A DNA stretch of 32,667 bases from Blastocladiella britannica (GCA_025349905.2 MU624672.1:1-32667); one strand, 5' to 3'; counted from the first letter of the stretch, positions 1 through 11,309 are shown. Made by a program: numbers and translations. Notes: generated by a model not told the origin, from the sequence alone.

Positions 1-666
1 TGGGTAACACGGCGGGCAAGGCCATACAAGGAAAACTCGGCAGTGTGTACTATTATTTTTGTTCATATATAGCGCTGAGTGACGGGCGATCGTGCAAGCG
101 AAGCTGATCGGTTCGGTATTTTGTGTTTGTCTCAAATGTTACGATTGCGAACAAGCTTGACTGACAGCGCCATGCTTTTTGATAGGCCGGAAAAAAAGGC
201 CAAGCGAGCGAGCGAGTGCGATCGAGGCTAAGGCGATCGTCCAGGCGGGCGCCAAGGTCGGGAGGGAAAAAAAGCGGTCGGACTCGAAAAAGCTTATGGG
301 CGGGAGATCGGATGGGTGGTTGGATCGGGGTCGGATCAGGTTGGAAGAGCGGAATGAAAAGGTTTATTTTAAAAAGCTTATTTTATATATTTGGAATAGT
401 AATAATTAAAAGCATAATTGAAAAAAGCCTATTATTTTTGTAATAATAAGAAAGCTTATTTTCAAAACCTTAATGCACTAGATATAAGGTTTTTGGGATC
501 AGGATGGGGTATTGGATCGGTCGTGGAATGACAGCTCGGAATTCCAGTATCATTTTCGGACTGAGATGATGCTCGTGGAGTTCCAGCAAGAAAAAGCAAC
601 GAGAAAAAACAGCTTGGTTTGTTGCAGCAAAAACAAGGACTGAAGAATTCCGTTGGCGACACAGTC
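1..666. other. Gene-free flank, AT-rich in part
   Basis: I see no convincing gene here. Two overlapping ORFs near 179-443 are Arg/Lys/Ser-rich, run into AT-rich DNA and resemble no family I know. The stretch from about 350 to 480 is AT-rich and repeats the word AAGCTTAT three times (near 290, 375 and 455). The right part is probably the 3' UTR and downstream flank of the transcription factor gene that ends at 667. Confidence 0.6.
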
Positions 667-3600
667 CTAAAAGTGCAAATCAAAGCCCTCGGGCAACACC
701 TGCAGCGCCCACTCGCCAAAGTTGAGCGGGAACTCGGGAAGCGCCATGTTTTCCATCAGCACCGGTGGTGGGACCGGGTGGCCGCAGCCGCCGTCACTGG
801 CCAGTGGGTACTGCTGCTGCTGGTGCTGATATGGGTGGTGGTGCTGGTGCGACTCATCCGCGGCAGCAGTGCCCATGCCGGTCAAGGGCGGCGGGTAAAC
901 CAATGCGCCGCCACCAGTCGCGTGGTGGTGCTGCTGAGCGGCCTCGGCCCCACCTGCAAACGTGAATGACGGAAACTGGGAGCTGGGCGGCCATGCGAGG
1001 TGCGGCAGCGCGCCGCCGCCGCCGCCCCTGTCCGGTTGCGCGGACACGTGGGACCGAGGTTGTGGAGGTGGTGTATGGTGCAAGCCGTCGTCGAGCGGGC
1101 TGCGCGACAGCAACATTGGCGGCGGTGGGGCTGTCTGTCCGTGCGGACCACCTGCCGCCATACCCGAAGTCATCGATGCCAATGGCGCGGCGCCACTGCC
1201 AAACAAGGCGGTCGATGATGATGGTGGAGCCTGGTACTCGAACCGCTGCTGCGGCTGGAATCCAACGTGCTCGGGAGCAGCCGCGGGCATGGAATGCGGT
1301 GCAAACGTTGACGACGACGATTGCAAGTACATGGGTCGCGCCTGTATATGCTGCTGCTGCTGCTGATGCGTTGAATACGCCAGCGTCGCGGCCATCGCCA
1401 CCTCCATTTCGCACCCGTGGCGATTGGCCCGCTCCATGTACGCCCTTGCCGACTCGGCCATGAGGTGCGCGTACGTTCCGCGGTCCTCCATGGCCTCGGC
1501 CACCTGCGACGACTGGGCCGCGTGCCGCTGCGCCACCGCCGCCAGCGTCAGTTGCTCGGACCGAATATGGACCGGCAAGATAATGATGGGCGATGGGCCA
1601 CTTATGTAATCCGACGCATTGGCACTGGCTTTTTCGGACGCGGCGGCGGCGTGAGCGCGAATCACTTGCTGGAGCTCGGCCAGCTCGCGAATGCAGATAT
1701 CGTACGCGTCGGCGGCCACCGGTGAGCTCGGGACCAGGCGGGCCAGGACCCGCGGTAGCTCACGAAGCGTCTCGTACATGTTTTCGGGCGAGCCGCCGCC
1801 TGCAACCACCACACGCGCGGCGGCGAGGACCGACTCGACTTGATCTGTTTTGCATATTTTTTATGAGGCCAAGTCGAACAAGGATAGTCAGAAAAAAGAC
1901 GTACGAAGCATGGCAGACCAAAAGAAGTAATGCCATGGCGAAATGGTCACAAAAATGTGCACCACCGCCTGAACCGCGCGCTCCAAGGTCGACAAGTACT
2001 GCGGGTAGAGCGAGGGCAACCGGGACGACGGCTCGGGCGTGTCGGGTGGTGGCGCCTGGTTGTTGAGCAACGGGACCAGAACTCGCCGCGCCAGCATCAT
2101 AGTCGGCCGCAGCGGTGGGGGAGCCGCAGAGCTGTCGGCGGCCCTGGAGGACGATGCGGTAGTAGCGGCGGCTGCCGCATCTTGCATTTGCCGATCCATG
2201 TTGGCAATCACGCCCGCCACCACGGTCGCCACTAGAGGACGGTACAGATACACGATCGTCTGATGGTAGGCAATGGCGAGCCAGGCCGATTCGAGGGCCA
2301 CTTGCGGCGGCGAGTCGGTTGGGCCCAACGACGAGAATACCGCCGGATCAAACTCGAGGTGGGGCGGAATGGATTGCCGGAATTGCGTCAGAGACGCGTG
2401 CAGCTCTGGCAACAGGGTCGCGGGCAAATGCGATCGACGGTATCGGAACGAGTTGACGGCGCGGAGGACTCGGCCGGCAATCAGCACCCATTCATAGTAG
2501 TGCGGCCAGTAGCTGCTGCTTGGCAGCAACAACGCCGTGTCGCCTGATTTGGCGCGCGATTCGGGCGTTTCGACCAGTGATTTCAGGTCGAGGATGCAAT
2601 CATCGTCGTGGACTGTTTTTATAAATCGTCTGGTGAATTCAGAGGAACAAATAAAGTAAAGAAAAAAACATACTCATCACTGGGCGCCCATGCGACGCAG
2701 CACTCAAGCGATCGAGCGTCAACACAATCGACCACGTCACCATCCGCGTAGCAGCGGCGGGAGCAGCGTCGTCAATCAGGTACGCGCGGCTCCGGGAGCC
2801 AGACGACGCTTCAGGTGAACTGCGAGCTGCAGGCGATCGCCCCGCCGCCAGAGTAGAGCTGGAGGTTGTCGAGAGGGGCGACGCAGAACGACCGGGACCC
2901 GCTGGAGGAGGAAATGGAGCGTCGGTTGCTGCTTCAGCACCCCAGCAGTTGCCAACGACCGCTCGCGGATCAACGTGCAGCCCGAGCGCCAGAGCCAGTC
3001 GCGCGGCCATGCCATCCATGAGCCACGTCGATCCTGCCGCTTGGCCATTGTCCAGGACCGCCATCAGCAGGCACGCTTGGACGCCCTCGATGCGTCCTGC
3101 GGGGGCTTCAAACAGACGCGGCAGCAACCGGCGAGCGCGCGCAACGAGAAGGCGCGAGATGGGTACATTGAGCTCAAACGCAAAGTGGCGGCGCTCGAAC
3201 GTGAGCGCGCCAACTGCCAGGACCGCATACACGAGCAAAAACACTTCGGATGGGGGAGTCCCGCGCGGCGACGTCAGTCCAGTGGAGGGGAGTCCCGCTG
3301 ACAAGTGCGCTTCCACCACTCGCGCTGCACAGCCGGCCGCCGCGTACACTTGGTCCACGTACGCCTCGGTGCGTACCCGCGTCAGCATCGGGAGCCAGTG
3401 GGCCGTGACGGCGAAGTACGAATCGAGCAACAAATGGGCAAGGTTCCGCGGTGGGAGCCATTTGCTGTGGTGAGCGAGCTCTACGGGGAGCATGCGCTGC
3501 TTTGCGAGCCTTTTCATTTGTTTGTGTATGAGTTTTGGATCGCTATTCCAGTAAAATAAGAAAAGCGTACTGCGAAATAAAGACATTGACGCCGTCGTCG

Positions 3601-4556
3601 TGGCCATCATCAGGAAGGCCCTTGAGCAAGTGATATCCAGACGAGTTGCCAAAGCTAGCAAACCCGTCGGTCGCGCGGCCATTCTCGTCCAACGTGACCA
3701 GGAGCGTCAAGTTGGAGACGATATCCTGAATATCCTGTTGCGTTGAGGGCTGCATTCCGCGGCTGGATGGCGAAGAGGCTGTATCGAGAGCCGAGAGCGG
3801 GTTAAACGAGGAACCAGGCGAGGTCGGGCCATTCTACATGGTATTTTTGTCAGTCACAGTAGTTTTTAGATTGAAAAAATAGGGAAAGCACGGACAGGAG
3901 GAGGCGGTGAGCGACGACGACGCGGAGGACGCGCGCCGGCAGTGACGGGCGACGAGGCGCCAGACGAAAGCGGTGATCCTGCCTGCGAACGCGGCGCTTT
4001 GGGCCCACGCTTGGCCGGCTGGCCGTACTCGCACGGCACTCCGAATTCGTGACAGTGCGCGCACGGGAAACCGCCCGAGCATCGGATTTTGCGTCGGCTA
4101 AACCAACTCAATGAGATGGAATCCAAATACAATGGCGAAATATAAAAGAAAGTACCGGCACGTCACACAGGCCTGGGTCGTGCGGCCCTTTTTCGTCGGC
4201 GCAAGGTTGATGGCGGCGACGCCAACGGGAGGCACTGTTCCGGGAGCCGGTGGATGATCGGTGGTGGCCAGGGTCGATCCAGCTGCAAGCGCGGCGGTGG
4301 CCGCAGTGACTGTTGAGCCCGAGGGCACGTACGCGATTTGGCTTATGCGCTGCGGTTGGGCAATTGCCGGCGATACATCGCTGTTAGCACCAAGGATGGC
4401 GGCAGGGAGCGGTTCAGGTGCCGTTGTTGCAGACCAGGGCAAGGCATTGGGGAAATATGGAGCGGCCAAGTGTGGCGATGTTGTTTCCATGGCACGCTGC
4501 TGGTGTGCGCCTGCAGGTGCTGCTCCTGCTGCGCTGGGAGGCGAGGGTGGGACCAT
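667..4556 (-). CDS. Zn2Cys6 (fungal-type) transcription factor with fungal_trans domain
   Basis: Predicted nuclear sequence-specific regulator of about 1206 aa. Six exons fit in phase: 4156-4556, 3896-4097, 3571-3833, 2674-3542, 1905-2612 and 667-1844. The binuclear zinc cluster lies at residues 130-156 with exact spacing C-x2-C-x6-C-x5-C-x2-C-x6-C, and intron 1 splits the Arg after the second Cys. A middle-homology (fungal_trans) region spans roughly residues 270-720; its typical GRP(V)-type motif is rejoined across the 2613-2673 intron and followed by acidic residues. The N-terminus (Ala/Pro/Thr) and the C-terminal 390 residues (Gln, His, Pro and Gly runs, coded partly by a CTG/CAG microsatellite near 1350) are low complexity, as in activation regions. 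Intron 3 is only 28 nt. The target genes cannot be told from the sequence. The start at 4556 is the first Met of the exon; an upstream non-coding exon is possible. Confidence 0.9.
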
Positions 4557-4879
4557 TCCAGAGAATTCGCTAGGTACGTTTCTACTGATGAAAAAATGGC
4601 AGGTTCAAAGAGGTTCGTACATCCATCAAACCATCACAGTGTTTTGCATTCTCCATGTGCGTGCGAGAGTGCGGCGAGGGACAACTGGCGCCATCGGTCG
4701 CCGCAAGCAGGGGCTGTTACGCTTGCATAGAAATTTTAGGCAAGTTCCCACTGAAACCAGGCTATTTTCCCAGGGTACGTCACAGCTTAAAATGCCACGA
4801 TTCCGGTCAAGCCAAGACCTCTTTCGCGTCGCGTCCCCAAATCCAATCGAATTGCGTCAAGGGCAGCCAAGGACAGGAG
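4557..4879. promoter_or_regulatory. Divergent intergenic region, TF gene / SerK-like gene
   Basis: This 323-bp stretch separates the start codons of two divergently transcribed genes and should hold both promoters. I see no TATA box or other clear element. An open frame runs from 4655 into the SerK-like first exon, but its upstream part is Cys/Arg-rich and unlike known N-termini, so I kept the Met at 4880. Confidence 0.5.
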
Positions 4880-6265
4880 ATGGCGCTCTTTCCAACCTCG
4901 CCGCATCAGGTCAACCTCTACGCGTACGCTCACCACCACGGCGACGTGTGCCCCGCCGTCTCCATCATCTCGGACGACTGGCCGCTCTGGACGCTGCCCG
5001 CCATCAATACCCACCGCCACCGCAATCCAAGAATGGGACTCGCCGCCAACGGACAGCAGGGATCCGACCCGCTCTTCAACAGTCCGCTGTGCCTGAGCCG
5101 CCTTGGTCTCCCGCGTTCGATTGCCGACAATGGTTCCAAGGTTCGATAATAATTTCCGAGGAAAAAAGACTGCGAGCTTACAACGTGTAACGCACAGTTT
5201 GACGCCAAGTCCCTTGCGACCGGTGGAGCTGCCACCGGTGCCGATGGGACAACACGATTCCAGTACCTTGACCCGCCCACCATTGCCTGGCTGGACCCAG
5301 CAACGCTGATCCCGCACGAGCCGACGTCAGCGCCGCATTTGGAGCGCTTGATTGGCTACCTCAAGGACCTGGACGATGAGGCGCTGCTGCCCACCATCAT
5401 TGTCACGCAGTCGTCGCCGCATGTGATTCTTGGTTTGTATATCTTTTTTTTTCTTGTTGCCTTCAGCAACGCGTTAACCAGAAATAAGAAATAAAAAGAC
5501 GGACACCACCGCTGGCAATCGTCCCTGGCTCTCGGCATCCCGCGCGTGCCGTGCTGGGTGGTGGACGATCACCGCGCCGACACCACTCCGGACATGCTGC
5601 TACCCGTCCCGCACTCGCAGTTTCTCAACGCCACCTCACTGACCGCACTTGGTCAACAACCAACAGCTCACCAGATCCCGTCCCCACCGCCCTCAATCAT
5701 CCTGGAAGACAACAGCGACAATGCGTCGCTGCTGGCCCCGACTTTGCCCGCGTCCCCACCAACCGTCACTCCCGCGACTTTTTCGGACGCGTACACGTAC
5801 TACCGGGTGCGGGTGTACGACACGCGGTCGTACAGCGTGCTTCGGATCCGCGACATTGCCGACCGCGCTCGCGCCGCACACGCTGCCGCACTGGCCGCCG
5901 CTGCTGCTGGCGGTCCACCCGCGGCCGGGTTCGGTGTGAAGGGCACCAAGCACGTGGCGGTGCGGGTCCCGACGCTTCCGCGGGCACCGGCGGTCCCCAT
6001 ACTTCACGCTTCCGCTGCCAGCGCTAGTGGCGACGATGTGAAGGGCTCGGGCCACGACGACGCCGACACGGACGACGAGCTGCGGCTGGAAAAGGTGGCG
6101 CCTGTGGTCGAGTGGGGCTGGTGGAAGCGCGCAGGCGCCGGGTTCGCGTCGCCCAGTGCTGACGGCGTGGACGTGGCGCATCTGCGGTCCGCGCACTCTC
6201 TGGGCGAGGTGGGCATGTCTCTGGTTCGCGACGACGATAGCAGCGACGCGTCGGGGGAGCTTTAG
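4880..6265 (+). CDS. ParB/sulfiredoxin-fold protein, SerK/SbnI-like (possible free L-serine kinase)
   Basis: About 420 aa from three phase-compatible exons: 4880-5140, 5198-5432 and 5499-6265. The conserved core is residues 107-185: a Leu-rich helix region after an HE pair (127-128), then a strand leading into DGHHRW (166-171), followed by an Ala/Leu helix and a Pro-Cys-Trp-Val strand. The second intron falls inside the Asp codon of DGHHR. In ParB-like serine kinases (archaeal SerK, staphylococcal SbnI) a Glu in an HE motif and a DG-H-HR motif form the nucleotide and serine site, and a basic KxTxH stretch lies further on. Here KGTKH sits at 313-317 after a disordered Pro/Ser/Ala insert. The C-terminus is acidic and Ser-rich. 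No signal peptide or membrane segment is visible, so it is probably cytosolic. Serine kinase activity is inference; another ParB-fold role is possible. It converges on VTA1, 43 bp between stops. Confidence 0.7.
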
Positions 6266-6308
6266 GGTGACATGACCAACATAAAACCTTAGACTTTATA
6301 TAAATATT

Positions 6309-7549
6309 TCATTTACGGTGCTCGTACGGCGCAATCAACGCTAGCGCCTTGCGCAAGTTGTCGGCGGCGGTCGAAATGTCGTCGTACTCGATGGCGGAGA
6401 TGGCGAACCGAGCAAACTTTTGCGCCTGCGCCATCACCGCCGGATCGTGCGCCAGTGCTGGGCTACCGCCACTTGTTGGCGTGGCGACGGTCGTAGTGAT
6501 GGTGGTGTAGCTGCTGCTCGAATACGAATCCGAAGCGGCGGCGGACGGATACGATTGCGGTGGCGGCGGCGCTGATGGGTACGATCCTGGCGGCGCCAAT
6601 GGCCCCGCTGCCGTCGGCGGCAGCGCGTGGAAATACGGGTCAGTGGGTGGTTGGGGAGCAAACGGCGACGGAGCCGCGGTACCGAACGCAGAAGATGATG
6701 ATCCGTCCGGAAAGGCCGAGCTGACGCGCGGTGGGAATGCAGAGGGTGGAGGGATCAGCGGAGAAGGAGCGGACCATGGACCAGCAGCGGGATCGGCGCG
6801 CGCTGATGGCGATGCGGGCATATACACGAATTCGTCGTCGTTGGGAGCTCCCAGTGGCGGGCCAGCAGTGGGCTTGACGCCCGATTTCAGGGCCTTGACA
6901 ATGTCGGCGGCCTTGAATTTCGCGTACTTGATCTTGTCGCGCGTGTCCGAGTCCAGCTCGTCCTTGAAGACTGCCATGACTTCCAGGTAGTTGGACGCGG
7001 CCAGGTACGTCTTGGCGGTCCGCCTTTGTTATTATATGTCACTTTTTCTTGGGCATGTTGATGATAAAGGTACGTTACGTACATGGACGCATTCCCAGCC
7101 CGATCCTCGCGATCAGCCACGGCAAAGATCTTGAGGGCAAAGTTTTCGACATGGGCGGCCCCGACATTTTCGTCCGAGACGAATTCGTTGTCATGCAACC
7201 GTGTTTTTTCCTGTTCCGAACCAACCAATTGGTGAACATGGAAATGGTCAAAAAAAAAAAAGGAAAAAAGTTACCGATTCCAAGTGATTCATGAGCGCAA
7301 TCAGCCACGGGCGGATCTCGGGAATGCGAGAGGCCTCGGAGAGTGCAACGCGCGCCGCGTGCATCTTGCCTGGTGTTGGTTTTGGTTAGTTGGTCGTGTC
7401 ATTCACTTGAAAAGGTGATTGTACGCACACCAGTACGAGATGGGTGGGTCGCGGGAAGCCATCTCCTGTGCGCGCAGCATGAACGGGAGCACCGCACGGG
7501 CGTTCTCGGGCAGCGGGGGCAGGCCAGCGAACGTGAGGGCCGACGACAT
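6309..7549 (-). CDS. VTA1: Vacuolar protein sorting-associated protein Vta1 (LIP5 family)
   Basis: Vta1 activates the AAA-ATPase Vps4, which disassembles ESCRT-III on multivesicular endosomes. Four exons fit in phase: 7429-7549, 7275-7369, 7083-7210 and 6309-7023, giving 352 aa. The N-terminal half has the tandem MIT-like helices of the family: PPISYWCKMHAA crosses intron 1, HVENFALKIF lies in exon 3, and KYAKFKAADIVKALKSG starts the linker. The middle is a long Pro/Ser/Ala-rich linker. The C-terminal 40 residues form the dimerising, Vps4-binding VSL domain, with AQKFARFAISAIEYDD followed by NLRKALALI. Length is near that of yeast Vta1 (about 330 aa). Its start codon is only 49 bp from that of COG4, on the opposite strand. 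Confidence 0.94.
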
Positions 7550-7598
7550 TTCCTTTTTTCTGATGGGTTTTCTTTTGGAAAGAGAGCGCCGTCATAAA

Positions 7599-10580
7599 AT
7601 GGACAACATTGCGGCGCGTCGCCGCTCTGCCTCGCCACGCGTGCTCGCCGACCAGATCGCCGACGCCGCGCTGTTCCCCGCCGCACTGACTGAGCTCGAT
7701 GCCCTCGAACGCGCCATCGAGGCCGACCTGGCTGCCATGGCCGCCGAGCTGCCGGCCGCCCCCGCCCACTGGATCGATGCCAACTCGTTCGTTGTCTTCT
7801 GTCCTATATTTTTGCGTGTAAACATGTAAAATGTGACATATTGTATATTAGCCTGGATTTGGACCTGGTCGCGGGCCAATCAACCCACCTGGTTGCCACC
7901 TTGGCCGCCGGCGACGCCATCACCGCCACCCTTGGCTCGGAATTGCGTGCCCTTGACCTGGAACTGGTAATTGGTCCTCCATATTTACTTTACAGTCCGG
8001 CTGGCCTGACCTTGTTTCCAATACTAGCAACGACTGAATACCGCCATTGACCGCATTCACCTGCTCTCGGACCTCCGGGGATGCACCACGAACATGCAAA
8101 CAGCCATGGATCAGGCCGACTGGGAAACGGCCGCAGGCTACGTCGAGCGCCATTTGCATCGCCTCTCTGACCTGGACGATGTCACCGCCGCCGCTCGTCA
8201 TCCAGCAACAACCGCTCATCCTGGAGCTGCTACATCATTATCGCCGCGGCTCTCGCGTGTGGAAATGGACGACTTGCCACCGGCGCTGCAGGCGCTGTTT
8301 CCGCACCAGTCGGCGATCGAGACCGACATGGCTCTAGCCGAAGCGGTGCTGGACCGGTCGCGCGATCAGCTCAAGGCCGCGATTGCGGCCGAGTTTGCAA
8401 GAGCCACCGATCCGGCACTGGCGGTCCCCGACACGACCGCGGTTTTGCGGTGCGTGGCCCTGTTCCCGCGTATTGGCGAGCACGAGCTCGGGTTGCAGCT
8501 GTTTGGCGACTACTTGGCCAATATGCTCTCGACAAAGTCGCGAGAGGCCGCTCGGTCGCTCGAGACGCTTGGTATTGTATTCTTCCTCTTAACTCATTCT
8601 ATTTGACTGACGTAGGATGTATGAGAAGACTCGAGCGCAAACCTCCAGCTCTTGACCAAGATCTACGAAAACATTGCCCACCTGCTTGATCAAAATGGCT
8701 CCATGATCTCCAGCAAGTACGGGCCAGGTCGCTCCATCCTGCTCGCCCAGCGTCTCTACCAGGAAGGCGCCAGCCTCGGCATTTGGCTCATGGATGCATG
8801 GTGCGAGAAGCGCCGCCTAGCGCAACTGCTCAACATGGCCAACCAGGGTGTCACCGTGAGTGCGCGCGAACTCGACCACATTCTGACCGAGCTGGTGATG
8901 ATCCTGCAGCGCTCCGACATGTTCATGCGGTTCGCCAAACGGTTTGGCGCCGCCGATATGCGCGCGCTGCGCACCTATATTGCATCCCACACGCCCGCCG
9001 ATGCCAGTACCTCGGCACAAGCCCCACGACGCGCGTCGTCTGAGGTGGCGCTGCTGCACCGCATCGAGTCGGACCGTGCATTGTCGCCCGAAACTGGTCT
9101 CCCGCTTCAGGGCGATCTTGAGTCGGCCGTCAAGGAGCTCTCGAACCACTACTTGGGACTCGAGGACGTGTATCTGCGCACCAACGTTTCGCGCGCGCTC
9201 GACATGGACGCGCCCATGATCAGCGGCAACGCCGCCACTGCCGTTACTGTTGGCTGCGGCGGAGGATCATCAGGCCCGCTCCTGTCGTCTTGCGTCGACG
9301 ACGTGTTCTTTCTGCTCAAAAAGTGCTCCTCGCGCGCACTCGCTACCCGCGACTTGGACATTGCGTGTACATTGCTGCAGGGGTTTGAGAGTACCGTCGA
9401 CAATGACTTTGCTGCCGTCTTGCAAATGAAGGTTGACGGGCTGGTTGAGTCATTTGAGTCGGATCCCAAGCCAGACGTTCGAGTAGCCATGATGGTTCGT
9501 TTATATATATATTTTTTGTTCATATTGGACTGATCCTAATACAATCGCGTTATAGCTGTACATCAACAACCTCCAACAAATCGCCTCCTATACGCCCAAA
9601 TTCCTCAGCGACGTGGAGCGCGACATTCAGGTCCTTGTGCACCAGCCCTTGCCCACCAGCCTTGATGACTCGGATCTTGTCACCGACAACGACGACAGCA
9701 GCACAAGATCGCCGCCGCGCATAGACCCTAAGCTAGCGGCCCTGATCCCGAAACGGCGCGAAAAAGTGTCGTTCAGTCTGAGCCCGTTCTCGCGACTAGC
9801 CCAGTCGGTGGCGGCGTTCGTGCACACCAAACTGGAGGGCATATTTGCCACGTTCCTGCGGTCCAAAGTGTCGGCACTGCTAAGGGAGCTGCACACACAA
9901 TACCAGATGGACGAGGATACGTATACGGCCATGACCGCGGCCAACGCGTACATCGGTAATAATGCGCGGTTTACGTCGGCGTTTAGCTCGCTCTTGGCCA
10001 ACAGCAAGGTATGGATTTTTGTTTTGTTTTCTATTTATGACGGTCAAATTGACATTAGGTTTTGAACAGAATGAGCTGCTCACGACCAATTTGAACGGAC
10101 TGTTCCTGGTCATGGTCAGCTACTGGATCAGCGAGTGGGAAAAGATCGTTATCGGCCGTCGCTTTTCGCAGGTACTTATCTTTTTTTTTTCTCTTATTCA
10201 ATGGTAATGATGATAACTGACGAAAATATCAATAGTACGGAGCCTTGTACCTGGAACGCGACGTGCGCTCGTTTTCTACCTACGTGACCGCCGAAGCCCA
10301 GCGCACAGCCGGTGTGGGCGACGACAGCGATCTGATGCTCGGCGGATCCGGCGCGGCCGGATCAAGTCTCACCTGGTCGCACGCGCTGCGCGAGCGGCTG
10401 GCCGGCATCCACCAGCTGATCACGCTTCTGACGCTGGGCGAGCCGCGCGAGGTGTACGATTACTGGGGCCCGCGCGCGATCGTGCCCGTGGCATGGAAGT
10501 ACGGCGCCGCACAGGTGCGCTCCGTGTTGGCACTGCGAGTCGAGTTTGAGGCGGACGAGGTTGCCGCGCTCAAATTGTGA
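7599..10580 (+). CDS. COG4: Conserved oligomeric Golgi complex subunit 4
   Basis: COG4 is a lobe A subunit of the COG tethering complex on Golgi membranes, acting in retrograde vesicle transport with Sly1/SNARE partners. Seven exons give about 870 aa: 7599-7786, 7852-7966, 8028-8571, 8629-9494, 9556-10008, 10070-10171 and 10236-10580. Family signatures are the N-terminal helical stretch LRALDLELQRLNTAID rejoined at 7966/8028, the YGPGR motif in exon 4 after KIYENIAHLL, and a C-terminal block with VYDYWGP followed by VRSVLALRVEFEADEV, ending at a Leu two or three residues past this block as in other COG4 proteins. No signal peptide or membrane span is seen; it is a peripheral complex subunit. 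The acceptor of intron 3 is ambiguous by one codon (AG at 8625 or 8628). The start is the first in-frame Met after the VTA1 start region. Confidence 0.94.
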
Positions 10581-10616
10581 GTGGAAAGTTGTCGTAATCA
10601 TAACTTATCAACTGAA

Positions 10617-10631
10617 GCAAGTGTGTCCGCA
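10617..10631 (+). promoter_or_regulatory. 15-nt motif shared by two I78-like gene promoters (copy A)
   Basis: GCAAGTGTGTCCGCA occurs here, 176 bp upstream of I78-like gene 1, and identically at 11771-11785. The core GTGTGTCCGC recurs just after the stop of I78-like gene 3 (about 12609-12618). It is a candidate regulatory site or a remnant of the segment that was duplicated. Confidence 0.45.
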
Positions 10632-10701
10632 TACACTTCTGTACTTGACTTCTCCAGTGCAAACTGACGTACCTGGTGCACCATCGTTTGACACAGCGCA
10701 C

Positions 10702-10709
10702 TATAAAAG
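10702..10709 (+). promoter_or_regulatory. TATA box (TATAAAAG) of I78-like gene 1
   Basis: A consensus TATAAAAG lies 98 bp upstream of the ATG at 10807, in the 226-bp gap after COG4. Spacing suits a TATA-driven gene with a short leader. TATA boxes are not obvious before the other genes in this window, so this gene may be inducible or strongly expressed. Confidence 0.55.
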
Positions 10710-10806
10710 CAGGCAGCGAGCCCGTTATTTTTCCCCCTTGGTCGTGAGAGGATATCCAAGCAATTCCATTGCCCAACCAACCAACACACAGCACAACTCT
10801 TCCAAC

Positions 10807-11088
10807 ATGGATCAGGAGCTTGGACAGTGGAGGGAGAAGCTGATCGGTAAGACCATTGTGGATGGCTCGGCCGCCGATGTGCGTGAAAGAACAATGACAA
10901 TACTATATGCATGAGATATAAACTTATTCTGATTATATAAGGATGCGGCCTCGATCTCACGCGAGTCTCTTCCCAGGGACTCCCGTGTGATCTCGCCCGG
11001 GAAGCTCGTGACGCTCGACTTCCGCCCCCAGCGCCTAAATGTCGAACTGGATGACGAGGGCAAGGTGCGCCAGGTGCACCTCGGCTGA
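10807..11088 (+). CDS. Peptidase inhibitor I78-like protein, copy 1
   Basis: A 72-aa protein from exons 10807-10878 and 10942-11088. The I78 family (Aspergillus elastase inhibitors AFUEI/AFLEI) comprises small proteins that inhibit serine proteases. Family features seen here are an N-terminal Trp-containing helix ending in LIGKTIVDGS, then LPRDSRVISPG, then VTLDFRPQRLNVELDDEGKV and a terminal Gly. There are no cysteines and no signal peptide, so an intracellular target, such as a vacuolar or endogenous serine protease, is more likely than a secreted role; that is inference. It is the first of three tandem copies with the intron at the same place, and exon 2 is 147 nt in each. Exon 2 matches copy 2 at 28 of 48 residues. 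A TATA box lies upstream. Confidence 0.82.
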
Positions 11089-11141
11089 TTGGATTGGTTG
11101 TGAGGAGTTTTGTTTTTGGTTCTTCGCTCAATGTATTTCAT

Positions 11142-11309
11142 TCAATCCGACAAAATATGGACACGAACTGCAGCGGACGCGGATCTAGCAAGTTTCTGTT
11201 TTTTTTTTTTGAGATCCACGACACTGCATTGCGCAAATATATCATCGGCTTCTGGGACGTTGGTGACAATTCGCATGGCCCAATTGATGTTTTCGTTGTC
11301 GGGCTGCAT
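11142..11309 (-). CDS. Possible small or broken ORF antisense to the I78 spacer
   Basis: A 55-codon minus-strand frame starting at the ATG 11309 has a coding-like composition (Asn/Asp/Glu-rich, AMRIVTNVPEADDIF in the middle) before it reaches a run of Lys codons made by a 12-A tract. The same frame is open further upstream (to 11690) except for one TGA at 11334-11336. I recognise no family. It could be a real small gene, a decayed gene fragment or chance. Confidence 0.25.
   Translation of the reverse strand: MQPDNENINWAMRIVTNVPEADDIFAQCSVVDLKKKKQKLARSASAAVRVHILSD

Noticed and set aside
179..443. Two overlapping plus-strand ORFs in the left flank
   Set aside because: Low-complexity Arg/Lys/Ser text ending in AT-rich DNA; no family signal and no partner exons found.
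1346..1366. CTG/CAG microsatellite as a repeat element
   Set aside because: It encodes the Gln run in the transcription factor C-terminus and needs no separate explanation.
4261..5190. 309-codon plus-strand ORF spanning the TF start and SerK-like exon 1
   Set aside because: Covers the antisense of the Zn2Cys6 exon, the intergenic region and the wrong frame of the SerK-like exon.
7419..7598. N-terminal extension of COG4 into VTA1 exon 1
   Set aside because: The extension is the antisense of conserved VTA1 coding sequence; the Met at 7599 begins a normal COG4 N-terminus.
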